Assembly: GCA_013349325.1 (NCBI GenBank)
Contig: DUZX01000028.1
Coordinates: 1 to 47,744, forward strand
Direction of reading: 5' to 3'
Length of the DNA stretch: 47,744 nucleotides
Source of the DNA: Desulfuromonadales bacterium
GTDB lineage: Bacteria > Desulfobacterota > Desulfuromonadia > Geobacterales > Pseudopelobacteraceae
Made by a program: the position numbers and the translations under genes. Shown here piece by piece: positions 1 through 8,649 of this stretch. How positions within the stretch are numbered: position 1 is the stretch's first letter; each line of letters starts with the position of its first letter. A model generated the notes under the pieces. It did no database searches, was not told the DNA's origin, and saw only the letters and a program-made list of their open reading frames with translations.

Positions 1-1
1 C

Positions 2-106
2 AAGGTTACAGACGAAGAGTTTACTGCTATCTGTATTGTGCGAGATGATTTTCATGGTGAGTGGAACTACTCAATTATGCCATCTAATCAAAATATGAGT
101 ATGTAA
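2..106 (+). pseudogene. C-terminal tail of an ISAzo13-like transposase
   Basis: The reading frame is open from the window edge to a TAA at 104-106, giving 34 residues. It contains FHGEWNYSIMP near the end, which resembles the C-termini I know from ISAzo13-family (Rhodopirellula-type DDE) transposases. The catalytic part would lie left of the window, so it is unclear whether the element is complete. The next gene starts without its own N-terminal half right after this stop, which fits the right end of an insertion sequence lying at about 107-115. I cannot identify a terminal inverted repeat from one end only. Confidence 0.6.
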
Positions 107-109
107 TTA

Positions 110-1212
110 TTTTACAGCTCCTTTGTGAATTCGCTATTGAACTAGCTGAAGATGCTTTGCAGAACTGCGATGATTCCGATGGCCATTTCGGTGACCTTGC
201 CGAACGGCTCGCGTCACTGCATCTGGAAGCCTGTGAAGCAGCTCGGCCCGATCCTGTCGAACTTGCCGGTCGTCTTTTTGCCTTTGAGATGAAAGGGAGC
301 GACCTCGATTTCTGCTATGGAGCTGTTGGCGATTACGATGATATTCTTGGATCGACCGGATTGGCAGAATATCGTCGGCTGGCGGAAGCGGAATGGGCAC
401 GGTCTACGAAAGACGGTTCCAATCCTTCCCGTACCATCAGCAGAATTATGGAATCACTGGCGCGGGCTGACGGCAACGTTGATGCACTGATTGCAATCAA
501 ACAAAGAAAACTTGACCTTGCTTATTATTACCTTGAAATCGCAAAAATATGCCGCGAAGCCAAACGTTCGTACGAAGCTCTGGAATGGGCAGAAAAAGGA
601 GTCCAGGCATTTCCAAAGAACACCGACACCAGGCTGCTCGATTTTCTGGCGGAGGAGTATCATACCCGCAGGCGTTATGACGATGCGTATCACTGTTACT
701 GGGCCCAGTTTGCCGACCGGGAGGGGCTGCAGCAGTACATCAAACTTATGGACTATGCAAAAAAGATCAATAGAGACCAGTCAGCACGGGAAGAGGCGCT
801 GGCGTTTGTGCGCAAGCAGATTGACAATGAGAAGAGCAAGACCCGTGGCAAATGGGCACCGCCGGTTGATCATTCACGTCTGGTGGAAATTTTTCTCTGG
901 GAAAAGAACACCGATGCCGCCTGGGATGAGGCCAAACGTGGCGGTTGCAGCGACCATTTTTGGCTGAAACTGGCTGTGGAGCGTGAAAAGAAACATCCTG
1001 CCGATGCCGTGCCGGTGTACCAGCGGATGGTTGAGCCGATTATTTCACGGATGAAAAATGACGCCTACGAAGAGGCAACCCGGATGGTGAAGCATATTGG
1101 TGAGTTGATGTGTGATCTGGGAAAACAAGCTGAATTTGCAGCTTATCTGGCAGATGTAAAGTTACGGCACAAGCCGAAGCGGAATCTTATGAAATTGCTG
1201 GCGGGGATGTGA
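110..1212 (+). pseudogene. SWIM zinc-finger family protein, C-terminal part only, cut by an insertion sequence
   Basis: Protein-like sequence runs from about 110 (LQLLCEFAIELAEDAL) without a proper start codon. The first usable codon, TTG at 157, lies inside the conserved region. The segment matches the C-terminal helical-repeat half of bacterial SWIM zinc-finger proteins (DDSDGHFGDLAERL, then RPDPVELAGRLFAFEM, then EWAEKGVQAFP and EEYHTRRRYDDA). The SWIM Zn-binding motif, normally N-terminal, is missing, and the transposase tail sits where it should be. I therefore read this as a 5'-truncated remnant whose last 350 or so codons are still open. The family's function is unknown. Expression as a shorter protein from TTG 157 cannot be excluded, but no convincing ribosome-binding site is visible there. 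Confidence 0.65.
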
Positions 1213-1215
1213 CTC

Positions 1216-4152
1216 TCAAGAATTATACACTGTCTTCGTCAGCTCACTCGCGATGGCGGGACTTTCAAGTCGCATGATGCTTTCCTCCGCACTGCCGAAG
1301 CTAAGCAGGTTGATACTTCCGTACCATACAATTCTTTGATCAGTCACTGCAAATTTCTGATGGATGTTTGGACGAAATATCATGTGAATACCGGCATCCT
1401 GCAATATGGCCAAAGTACCTTGCAAGGCGGCTTGATCTGTTTCCCGGTAATCCTCTGCCGGTCTGGTTATCACGACAACCCGAATGCCGTTGCGCACCGC
1501 AATCTCAAGATGCTGCAGCATCTGCACGGTGCGTCTTCTGGTGACGAATGGGCTTACTATCAGAATCTCTCTCGTTGCCGCCAGAATATCATTGTTGAAC
1601 ACGGACAGAAAGCTGCTGTTATCAAAAATAATATCTATTGAATCCGCTGCTACAGTACCGCTTTTCGCCTTATAACCGATAGAAGCATAGCCATTGAGTC
1701 GTTTGCCATACATCCTTTCCAGCATTTTAACCTGCATATCCACATAGTCATAGATCTGTACCTCGTTTTTGTCTGCGAACAGCCGGTGAAGTCTCCCTGC
1801 ATACTGTTGAATTGTGCCTTTCCACGATATCGGCATGGTCAGGAACAGTGTGTCAAGCCGGGGTTCGTCGAAACCTTCCCCGATAAATTTGCCGGTTGCA
1901 ACCAGGGTTAACTGCCTTTCTGCAGGGGTATCAGATATGCGCTTGAAAATTTCGCCGGTTTCCTTTGTCCCCATCTTTCCGGTGAGGGAGATGACTTCCG
2001 GGATGTTTTCACTCAATGCTTTGACAAGTAACTTCACATGAGCGGTTCTTTCTGTCAGCACAAGACAATTTCTCCCCTGCTGATGGCTGTTGACGACATC
2101 ATCAATAATCAACCGATTGCGCATCTCATTGACAACGATCTCCGAGTAATACTCCTGAATGGTCAGTTCCTGCTCATTTCTGCCCAAGGGGGCACGCAGC
2201 GAGGTGAAGCGCGGGATTATGAAATGGTCAAACGGTCGCCTGTCCGCCTGTAGTTTTGCGTCATCCCGGTAACGTATCTGACCACACTGCATGAAAATTA
2301 TCGGATGATGTCCGTCTTTTCTGGTCGGCGTTGCGGTCAGGCCGTACACATACTTTGCAGGTGCGGCTTTGAGCACCTTTTCAAAACTGAAGGCTGCGGC
2401 ATGATGACACTCGTCAACGATGATCATGCCGTAATTCTTTACGCATTCATTGACGTCACCACTTTTATGCAACGACTGCATCAGAGCGATATCGATTATT
2501 CCGGTCAGAGTGTTTTTGCCGTTCCCCAACTGGCCGATTATCTCTCTGCTCTTCTTGCGTCCCCTCTTTTTTTGATTCGCCTCCGCTTCAGGCAACGTTT
2601 CATGAATTGAGAGAAATTCCTGTAATCGTTTTTTCCATTGCGAGATCAGCGTGACTTTGTCAACGATGATGAGGGTATTGACCTTTCGTTCGGCGAGCAA
2701 CCTGATTGCCAGTACCGTTTTACCAAAAGCGGTCGTACCGGAGAGAACGCCGACATCATGCTCCAGCATCTTCCCCAGCGCCAACGGCTGTTCGTCCCGC
2801 AACGCACCGTTGAATTCAACCGCTATCGTCCTGCCGCTATTCGTCTTATCTATACAGGTGAAACACACCCTCTGTTCAGCCAGCAGGGTTTTTATATCAT
2901 CTTCACATCCCCTTGGCAGACAGAGATAGTCAGCAGAATCATCGGCACAGCAGATAATTCTCGGCTTATCAAAAGTCGGCAAACGCATTGCCTGATGTTT
3001 GAAAAATTCGGGATTCTTGAAAACCGCCAGACGTTTCAGGCGATTCAATGCCCGCTGTGAAATGCCGTTTTTTGGGATATACAGCATGTTTGCTTTGACG
3101 ATCTCAACCTCATTGGGAAAGTCACTCCGCTGCAACTCTATTACCCTGTGGGCTTCCCACGGTTTCTGCACTTCTTCTTCAGCCTGTTTTACCACACCAA
3201 GTTCACTTCCCGGTGATAGCTGTGCGGTCAGCGCCAGCACGTTATCCTCAGACAGCTTTTGAATCGTGCCTAAAAAAGCCCACTGGTCAGGATACGCTTC
3301 AAAAGTTCTATCGACGAATACGCTATTACCGGCCTGTCGTGCTTCTTTTTGCAGTGGCAGCGCAATCAGGTTGCCCAACCCGCCTTTGGGCATGGTGTCC
3401 TGATTGGGAAAAAATCTGTCGTAGGATTTGAAGGCGATTTCGTGCCGTTCATTCGTGGCATGGGTAAGGAGAGAAGTGCCAAATTTTCTTGCAAGTGTTG
3501 CCGAAAGGGGAGCTTCAAAAAAGAACCATGCATGCCCGCCATTACCAGATCGTGAACGTTCTACCACGACAGGTATACCGAAAGTCATGCAGACATCTTG
3601 CAGTGTGGAGATATCTTTTTGCCAATCGCCATCGTCAAAATCAATTGCCAAAAACCAGCAGGTCTCATCACGAAGCATCGGGTAAATCCCGGCGACCATG
3701 TTTCCCAACAAATGATATTCAATGACACTTTCATCGAAAGGTGCATACGACTTATTGACGCATGTAGAACAGGGTACCTTCGGTTTGCCACACACTCTGC
3801 GCTGCCATTCATTCAGGCAGACAGGAGAATAGCCAGTCTTCTCATTTTTTTTGCTGTCCCACCTTTTGGCATAGACATCTTCCCGCCCTTTGAAGAGAGA
3901 CATGAATAATCTGATTTTTTCAGCGGATTCTGAACGGTAAGAGATGCTATCGGAGGAGGATTCTGTCGCAGAGGGTTGAATGATGTTTTCCGGTTTGCGG
4001 GAAAGGCATGGTTCCTCTTGTTGCCGTAATTCGGCATAACTCAGTCCCGCCTTCAAGGTATCGAGTTCTGCTTTCAATAACCGGTTTTCAGCCAGTAAGA
4101 GCTGGTATTTTGCTTGAAGCTCCTTGAATAAAATCAGGGTTTCATCTGTCAC
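1216..4152 (-). CDS. TOTE-type conflict protein: AEP primase, SF2 helicase and phospholipase-D domains
   Basis: A 978-residue multidomain protein. Residues 10-40 look like a short coiled coil. Cysteines at 112, 121, 128 and 131 form a likely zinc knuckle. An archaeo-eukaryotic-primase-like domain follows, with the acidic pair D171/D173 (WFLAIDFDDGDW) and the basic motif RSRSGNGGHAWF near 200-210. A superfamily 2 helicase comes next, with Walker A GTTAFGKT near 472, DECHH near 579, TATPTRKD, and motif VI QYAGRLHRLF. The C-terminus is phospholipase-D-like with HQKFAVTD near 930 and one HxK only. This order is that of the primase-helicase proteins described in TOTE conflict systems, which are predicted to process foreign or damaged nucleic acid. 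It starts at ATG 4152 and lies four bases from the convergent SWIM remnant. No other TOTE partner is adjacent. The family assignment is firm; the role is inferred. Confidence 0.8.
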   Translation of the reverse strand: MTDETLILFKELQAKYQLLLAENRLLKAELDTLKAGLSYAELRQQEEPCLSRKPENIIQPSATESSSDSISYRSESAEKIRLFMSLFKGREDVYAKRWDSKKNEKTGYSPVCLNEWQRRVCGKPKVPCSTCVNKSYAPFDESVIEYHLLGNMVAGIYPMLRDETCWFLAIDFDDGDWQKDISTLQDVCMTFGIPVVVERSRSGNGGHAWFFFEAPLSATLARKFGTSLLTHATNERHEIAFKSYDRFFPNQDTMPKGGLGNLIALPLQKEARQAGNSVFVDRTFEAYPDQWAFLGTIQKLSEDNVLALTAQLSPGSELGVVKQAEEEVQKPWEAHRVIELQRSDFPNEVEIVKANMLYIPKNGISQRALNRLKRLAVFKNPEFFKHQAMRLPTFDKPRIICCADDSADYLCLPRGCEDDIKTLLAEQRVCFTCIDKTNSGRTIAVEFNGALRDEQPLALGKMLEHDVGVLSGTTAFGKTVLAIRLLAERKVNTLIIVDKVTLISQWKKRLQEFLSIHETLPEAEANQKKRGRKKSREIIGQLGNGKNTLTGIIDIALMQSLHKSGDVNECVKNYGMIIVDECHHAAAFSFEKVLKAAPAKYVYGLTATPTRKDGHHPIIFMQCGQIRYRDDAKLQADRRPFDHFIIPRFTSLRAPLGRNEQELTIQEYYSEIVVNEMRNRLIIDDVVNSHQQGRNCLVLTERTAHVKLLVKALSENIPEVISLTGKMGTKETGEIFKRISDTPAERQLTLVATGKFIGEGFDEPRLDTLFLTMPISWKGTIQQYAGRLHRLFADKNEVQIYDYVDMQVKMLERMYGKRLNGYASIGYKAKSGTVAADSIDIIFDNSSFLSVFNNDILAATREILIVSPFVTRRRTVQMLQHLEIAVRNGIRVVVITRPAEDYRETDQAALQGTLAILQDAGIHMIFRPNIHQKFAVTDQRIVWYGSINLLSFGSAEESIMRLESPAIASELTKTVYNS

Positions 4153-4173
4153 GCCGAAACTTCTCCCTATGAA

Positions 4174-4199
4174 TCAGGCTGTCTTCCGATCCAGACTCC
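4174..4199 (-). pseudogene. comM 3'-end scrap, copy A
   Basis: The minus strand reads SLDRKTA and then TGA, the last codons of a ComM/YifB-type gene. Nineteen bases at 4181-4199 are identical to 13479-13497, inside comM remnant D. The same tail occurs at 5490 and 6405, always on the same strand. Homology stops abruptly at 4199. A small inverted repeat (ACCCG, 6-base loop, CGGGT, 4202-4217) lies next to the break. This is the shortest of four comM 3' ends in the window. Confidence 0.6.
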
Positions 4200-4240
4200 C
4201 AACCCGGCAAGTCGGGTGGTAAAATTTGCGAGGGCATCAA

Positions 4241-5422
4241 TTATGTGCCACTATCCATTAAATCTCCGATTTGGGAATAACCGACTATCCTTAAACCATC
4301 ACTACGGTTCTGCTGCTCAGAGCCGCCGTAAACAACTACGCCGGGGGTTGCTTTCAAATTAAGTGCCCGATAATATTCGATACCCTTCCAGGCATCCCGC
4401 TGGATCGTCGCCCCGGATTTTATCTCTATCGGGATAATCTCCTCACCGGATTCATACAATAAATCGACCTCATGCCCAGTATTATCACGCCAGTAGAACA
4501 GTCTTGGTTCACGCACCCGGTTCAGGCGCTGCTTCATTAATTCGGTTACTACAAAGGTTTCAAAAAGCGCTCCGACAAGCGGGTGGCTTGCCACCTGTTC
4601 TGCACGCTCGACCCCCAATAAATGGCACGCAAGCCCAACGTCCCAGAAATAAAGTTTTGGGGCTTTGATCAACCGCTTATTGAAATTGCTAAAGTGAGGT
4701 TGCAGCAGGGTAATGATAAAACTGGCTTCCAGCAGTGACAACCAGGAACGGGCAGTGTTGTGGTTGATACCAGCATCAGCGGCAAGAGAACTGGCGTTCA
4801 ATATCTGCCCCGTCCGTCCGGCACATAACCTGAGAAATCGCGAGAAGGCAGCCAAATCCTTGATCGCCATTATTTCCCGCACGTCTCGTTCCACATACGT
4901 AGTGATATAAAAAGAAAGCGCTTCGACAGGATCAAGATTATCGGCGAATATGCGTGGATAGAAGCCGTTAAACAGAAGTTGCGGGATGTCTGAAGGAGTG
5001 CCGACGAATGCGATCCGTTCTGCGAGACTGAATGGAAGTAGTTTAAGGATTGCAGTCCGGCCTGCAAGGGATTGAGTTACCGACTCCATCAACAATAACT
5101 GGTGGCTTCCGGTAAGAATGTATGCGCCTTTTAACTCCGGTCGGGCGTCAACCCTCACCTGTATTTCGGACAAGAGACTCGGTACCCGCTGAATCTCGTC
5201 CAGTATCACTCCATCCTTGGCGTAGGTATTAAGAAAACCCACCGGATCGGATTGTGCAAAATCTCGAACGGAAAGTTTTTCCAGGGAAATATACGGCTTG
5301 TCCGGAAAAGCCATCTTGGTAAGAGTGCTCTTCCCGGATTGGCGTGGTCCGACGATGGTAATGACCGGATACTGACCGGCAAGGCGGATAAGATCAGCTT
5401 GTATGAATCGTTGGATCAGCAT
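4241..5422 (-). CDS. AAA-type ATPase with DUF4143 nuclease-like C-terminus
   Basis: A 393-residue protein of the widespread ATP-binding family with an N-terminal AAA_14 domain and a C-terminal DUF4143 domain. Walker A is GPRQSGKST at residues 26-34, Walker B is GVILDEIQR near 91-99, and a sensor-like ILTGSHQ follows. The C-terminal part holds RLFYWRDNTGHEVDLLYE and IPIEIKSGAT. This D...E-x-K arrangement is typical of PD-(D/E)XK-like folds. These genes are common accessory genes in islands; their biochemical role is not settled. It starts at ATG 5422. It stands alone between comM scraps A and B, as if brought in as a single cassette. Length is normal and no damage is visible. Confidence 0.85.
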   Translation of the reverse strand: MLIQRFIQADLIRLAGQYPVITIVGPRQSGKSTLTKMAFPDKPYISLEKLSVRDFAQSDPVGFLNTYAKDGVILDEIQRVPSLLSEIQVRVDARPELKGAYILTGSHQLLLMESVTQSLAGRTAILKLLPFSLAERIAFVGTPSDIPQLLFNGFYPRIFADNLDPVEALSFYITTYVERDVREIMAIKDLAAFSRFLRLCAGRTGQILNASSLAADAGINHNTARSWLSLLEASFIITLLQPHFSNFNKRLIKAPKLYFWDVGLACHLLGVERAEQVASHPLVGALFETFVVTELMKQRLNRVREPRLFYWRDNTGHEVDLLYESGEEIIPIEIKSGATIQRDAWKGIEYYRALNLKATPGVVVYGGSEQQNRSDGLRIVGYSQIGDLMDSGT

Positions 5423-5489
5423 GGCACAGACCTTATCACAAATTGTTACTAATTGTCAATTCAAACAGAAATATGTAAAACACCGGAAT

Positions 5490-5722
5490 TCAACTGGCCT
5501 TCCTGTCCAGACTCCGGTACTGAATCGCTTCGGCGATATGCTGCTCGTGTATGTTTGCGCTGCCGTCGAGATCTGCAATGGTGCGGGCTACTTTAAGGAT
5601 GCGGGTATAAGTACGTTCTGAGAAGCCGAGCCAGTCGGTGACCAGTTCCAGCATGCGGTTGCCGCTAGCATCGAGTTCGCAGTATTTACTTGATGAAGCG
5701 GGGGGTCATCTGGGCGTTGCAG
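5490..5722 (-). pseudogene. comM 3' remnant, copy B, frameshifted
   Basis: The minus strand matches the last 75 or so codons of ComM (LELVTDWLGFSERTYTRILK, then VARTIADLDG, then QYRSLDRKAS and stop). It is close to copies C and D, but one extra base near 5688-5692 turns the AAA AAA run seen in copy C into AAG TAA and breaks the frame. Its upstream side ends at about 5722, inside the 3' end of the hepT gene, whose last codons and TGA stop are made of comM sequence. It has no ATPase motifs and cannot be functional. Confidence 0.85.
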
Positions 5723-6071
5723 TTGTTTCTGGCTTTCCGCTAGCTTGAATCTTCTGCATCTCATCCAGTAAGAACGGCACATCATCAACTACTGATTTCC
5801 ACACGGTTGACAAATCAACACCAAAATACTGATGGATCAATTTGTCACGGAAACCGGCCAGATCCTTCCAGGGCAGGCCGGAGTGAATTTCTCGAAAACT
5901 GTCCGAAAGATTCTTGGTGGCCTCACCGACAATCTCGAACTGCCTGATTACAGCATCCTGTACCAATCGATTTGCCCTGAATGTTTCATCATCCATTCCA
6001 TTTGTGTATGTGGTTATTTGTTCCAAAGCATCCAGAATATGTGCAAGATAAACCTGATCGTCTCGAATCAT
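5706..6071 (-). CDS. hepT: HEPN-family toxin HepT (DUF86)
   Basis: A 121-residue all-helical HEPN (DUF86) protein, the toxin half of the MntA/HepT type of toxin-antitoxin system. The RX4HXY motif is present as RDKLIHQY near residue 85-95, the putative RNase or modified-tyrosine site of the family. The start ATG at 6071 overlaps the stop of mntA (ATGA), so the pair is translationally coupled. The C-terminal residues TATPR and the stop codon come from the comM remnant, which means the native 3' end was replaced at the junction. Because the catalytic motif lies well upstream of this, the protein is probably still functional. Confidence 0.85.
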   Translation of the reverse strand: MIRDDQVYLAHILDALEQITTYTNGMDDETFRANRLVQDAVIRQFEIVGEATKNLSDSFREIHSGLPWKDLAGFRDKLIHQYFGVDLSTVWKSVVDDVPFLLDEMQKIQASGKPETTATPR

Positions 6072-6355
6072 GATGCAATCACCTTAAGTTCTTTCTTAAT
6101 ACGGTCAATCAGATGCGGACTAACGGCCTGCTCAGTCAGCAAATCAATCTTGACCCCTAGCAGCTCTGAAAGTTCACGTTCGATGCGAATCATCCCGAGA
6201 AGGCTTTTCTGCTCTTTAAACCAGACCATAAGGTCAAGATCACTGTTTGAGCTGGCTTCATTGCGAGCATAGGAACCAAAAACACCGATTTTTTCAGCGC
6301 CATGTTGGCGCATATAACGGATAATCGTATCGTCAAATCTGGTCACTTGAGGCAT
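6068..6355 (-). CDS. mntA: MntA-type nucleotidyltransferase antitoxin
   Basis: A 95-residue minimal nucleotidyltransferase. The signature GSYARNEASSNSDLDL (residues 27-42) fits the GSX10DXD motif of MNT-domain antitoxins, which in studied members neutralise HepT by adding AMP to its conserved tyrosine. The order antitoxin first, toxin second with an ATGA overlap is normal. The start ATG 6355 lies about 50 bases from the preceding comM remnant. This intact pair is flanked by comM scraps B and C. Confidence 0.87.
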   Translation of the reverse strand: MPQVTRFDDTIIRYMRQHGAEKIGVFGSYARNEASSNSDLDLMVWFKEQKSLLGMIRIERELSELLGVKIDLLTEQAVSPHLIDRIKKELKVIAS

Positions 6356-6404
6356 GACGGCTCCCTTCTCAAATTACGAATTTTGCGATTTTACGCCGTT
6401 ATTG

Positions 6405-6887
6405 TCACGTCGTCTTCCTATCCAGGCTCCGGTACTGAATCGCCTCGGCAATATGCTGCTCGTGGATTGAGTCGCTGCCGTCCAGGTCGGCGATGGTGCG
6501 GGCCACCTTGAGAATACGGGTATAGGTGCGGGCGGAGAAACCAAGGCGGTCGGTGACCAGCTCCAGCATGCGGTTCCCGGAGGCGTCCAGCTCGCAGTAT
6601 TTTTTGATGAAGCGGGGTGTCATCTGGGCGTTGCAATGGATTTTGGTGCCTTTGTAACGATCCAGCTGGATTTCACGGGAGCGCTCCACCCGCCTGGCGA
6701 TGGCGGCCGAGCTTTCCGCTTCACCACGGTCGGCCAGGTCGCGGTACTTGACCGCCGGAACTTCGATATGGATGTCGATGCGATCCAGCAGCGGCCCAGA
6801 AATGCGCGATCGGTAACGTTGAATACTGACCGGCGTGCAGGTGCAGGGGTGGGTTGGATCAGAAAGATAGCCGCAGGGGCAGGGGTG
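6405..6887 (-). pseudogene. comM 3' remnant, copy C
   Basis: The minus strand encodes the last 160 or so residues of a ComM/YifB Mg-chelatase-like ATPase: HPCPCGYLSDPTHPC, RYRSRISGPLLDRIDIHIEV, FIKKYCELDASGNRMLELV, and the C-terminal QYRSLDRKTT. Homology begins exactly at the H/N-PCPCG position; everything N-terminal, including Walker A and B, is absent. The frame stays open for 16 codons beyond the break, to 6935, by chance through the neighbouring xre sequence. ComM is a helicase-like branch-migration factor for natural transformation; this fragment cannot do that. The same break point recurs in copy D. Confidence 0.88.
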
Positions 6888-7369
6888 TGTGTACCTTTCT
6901 CTTCTATTCCCATTCAAAACGGCACTCGTTCTCAATTCACATTCCCCTTGAAAAACAGTAGCTTCCCGGTTATCCCGAATTCCCCATTACAGTCGGTGAA
7001 CACATCCGTAAGAAACGAATTGATCTTGGCCTCCTCCAAAGAGAAGTCGCAGAAATCATCGGCGTTACTGAATCTTCGGTCTGGAATTGGGAACATGGTG
7101 TTGAACCAGAACAGCAGTATAACCCCAATATTATCAAATTTCTAGGGTATATTCCGTTCGACTGTCCGGACGACACTGTTGGTAGGCTTGCGTGGTATAA
7201 GAGAACGAATGGTCTCACCCTGAATGAACTGGGTCAACAGATGCAGCGACACCCGGATCAGTTACAGGAATGGTTGAGTGGGACGCGATTCCCATTCAAG
7301 AAAAGCAGGGACAGAATCGAATTGTTTCTGGAAAATCAGAAAACTTTCCTTCTGCCAGAGAAACAATAG
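6887..7369 (+). pseudogene. xre-family regulator, copy C, interrupted by an amber codon
   Basis: This is the counterpart of the intact gene at 13954-14421. It encodes EHIRKKRIDLGLLQREVAEI (helix-turn-helix), VWNWEHG, then YNPNIIKFLGYIPFD and a second HTH-like half (LNELGQQMQRHPDQLQEWL), ending at TAG 7367-7369. Between a GTG at 6887 and the HTH there is one in-frame TAG (6959-6961) at the position where the second copy has CAG in the same context (LEKQ-stop-LPGYP). No ATG, GTG or TTG follows the stop before the HTH helices; the codon that is GTG in the other copy is ATT here. It therefore looks inactivated, unless ATT is used or the stop is read through. Confidence 0.75.
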
Positions 7370-7414
7370 CGGATATCTTCTTTCGTGAAGGGAAATATCC
7401 GGTACATCCCGCCA

Positions 7415-7753
7415 TCAAAAATCATCATTGACCTTTACCGCTTTGCGAACCCTCTTGGGCAGCAGGGCCAGCTTATCGTCGATGTGTCTGCCGAAAGTGT
7501 AGCGGATCGAATTCTCATCATCGTTGAAAAGCTTCACTCCGACGATGTTGGCAACCTCGAACACCAACCCGATCTCACATTTCGGGTCGCCGCGCTCGAT
7601 CTTCTGCAAAGTCCTTCTGGAAATTCCCGCCCGACCGGACAGCTCTTCCTCGGTCATCTTGCGTTCTTTTCTGCCAAGACGGATGAGTTTGCCCAACAGC
7701 TCAGCGGCATCCCGGGTCTGACGGAGATATGTGCGGTTCACTGGAGAGGCCAT
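7415..7753 (-). CDS. HipB-like XRE transcriptional repressor, orphan
   Basis: A 112-residue protein from ATG 7753 (MASPVNRTYLRQ). A TTG at 7807 would add 18 unlikely residues. The HTH_3 domain is EEELSGRAGISRRTLQKIER, followed by CEIGLVFEVANIVGVKLF, the pattern of HipB-type antitoxins. A basic tail ends in PKRVRKAVKVNDDF. HipB normally precedes hipA in an operon, but downstream there is only the xre remnant, so the toxin has been lost or never arrived. The upstream stretch 7755-7812 is AT-rich with repeated TATCC/GGAT elements (TATCCATTAAATA, GTGGATG, GATAATATCC) that may be its operator. Confidence 0.75.
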   Translation of the reverse strand: MASPVNRTYLRQTRDAAELLGKLIRLGRKERKMTEEELSGRAGISRRTLQKIERGDPKCEIGLVFEVANIVGVKLFNDDENSIRYTFGRHIDDKLALLPKRVRKAVKVNDDF

Positions 7754-7834
7754 ATATTGAGTATTATCATATCCATTAAATAGTATTGTGGATGCGATAA
7801 TATCCAAATATCATGAAGTATGTCAACGCCGGGA

Positions 7835-7905
7835 TGACAAGTTGTTTATTCACTTTAGCGAGTGATTGTTCTCAGTATGACAAGTAATTTCTGACATACT
7901 TGTCA
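7835..7905. promoter_or_regulatory. Candidate operator upstream of the two-component genes
   Basis: TGACAAGTA at 7878-7886 and TACTTGTCA at 7897-7905 form a perfect 9-bp inverted repeat with a 10-bp spacer. A further TGACAAGT half-site lies in direct orientation at 7835-7842. The array sits 58-128 bases before the response-regulator start at 7963 and within the divergent gap to the HipB-like gene. OmpR-type regulators often bind repeated half-sites in their own promoters, so autoregulation is the simplest reading; this is inference. Confidence 0.5.
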
Positions 7906-7962
7906 GTAAAACGTCAGTTGAAGATTATTGTGCCGCTGCTATCCTAAGCATAAGAGGAATCT

Positions 7963-8649
7963 ATGCATATTCTGGTCGTGGAAGACGAGCGAAAAATTGC
8001 CGAAGCCCTCAAGCAGGGGCTGGAAGCGGAAGGGTACAGGGTAACGACGGCGGCGAGCGGCGAGGATGGGTACTTCTGTCTCACCACCGGAGAGTATGAC
8101 CTGATGCTGCTGGATCTGATGCTCCCGGGACGCGACGGTCTGGAGATACTCTCGACAATCCGCGTTAAGGGGATCACCACGCCGATCCTGGTGCTAACCG
8201 GGAGGGATACGGTGGAAGACCGCGTGCGGGGGCTGGACAGCGGTGCCGACGACTATCTGGTGAAGCCTTTCGCCTTCCCCGAACTACTGGCCAGGATCCG
8301 TCTCCTGCTCCGCCGGGGGCCCGCTGAACAGCAGCACCTTCTCAAATTCGACGATCTTGAGATAGACCTGCTGACGCACAAGGCACACCGTGACAGCCAA
8401 CTGCTCGACCTCACTGTGAAGGAGTTCGAACTGCTGGCTTACCTGATGCGGCAGCAGGGTCATGTCATCTCACGCGAGATGCTGGCCCAGAACGCCTGGC
8501 AGGTTCGCGAACGCTCGACCCCGCTGGACAACGTGATCGACGTCAACATCGCCCGCCTGCGGCGCAAGGTTGACGGGCCGTTCGAGCGGAAACTGATCCG
8601 GACGTTGCGGGGAGTAGGTTTCTGTCTGGGGGATGTGGACCATGGCTAG
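7963..8649 (+). CDS. OmpR/PhoB-family response regulator
   Basis: A 228-residue two-domain regulator. The receiver domain has the acidic pair E7/D8, phosphoacceptor D51 (LMLLDLMLPG), a T79/G80 switch region and K101 (VKPF). The C-terminal winged helix spans about 130-222 (LTVKEFELLAYLM, then VIDVNIARLRRKVD, then IRTLRGVGF). It overlaps the histidine kinase by a few codons, so the two form one operon. It most resembles regulators of metal, stress or envelope responses such as CopR/QseB/MprA types; the signal cannot be told. The downstream cytochrome, chrA and uppP genes are on the same strand and may be targets. Confidence 0.93.
   Translation: MHILVVEDERKIAEALKQGLEAEGYRVTTAASGEDGYFCLTTGEYDLMLLDLMLPGRDGLEILSTIRVKGITTPILVLTGRDTVEDRVRGLDSGADDYLVKPFAFPELLARIRLLLRRGPAEQQHLLKFDDLEIDLLTHKAHRDSQLLDLTVKEFELLAYLMRQQGHVISREMLAQNAWQVRERSTPLDNVIDVNIARLRRKVDGPFERKLIRTLRGVGFCLGDVDHG

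Noticed and set aside
7415-7753. A complete HipBA toxin-antitoxin system
   Set aside because: Only the HipB-like part is present; the expected hipA position is occupied by the end of the xre remnant.
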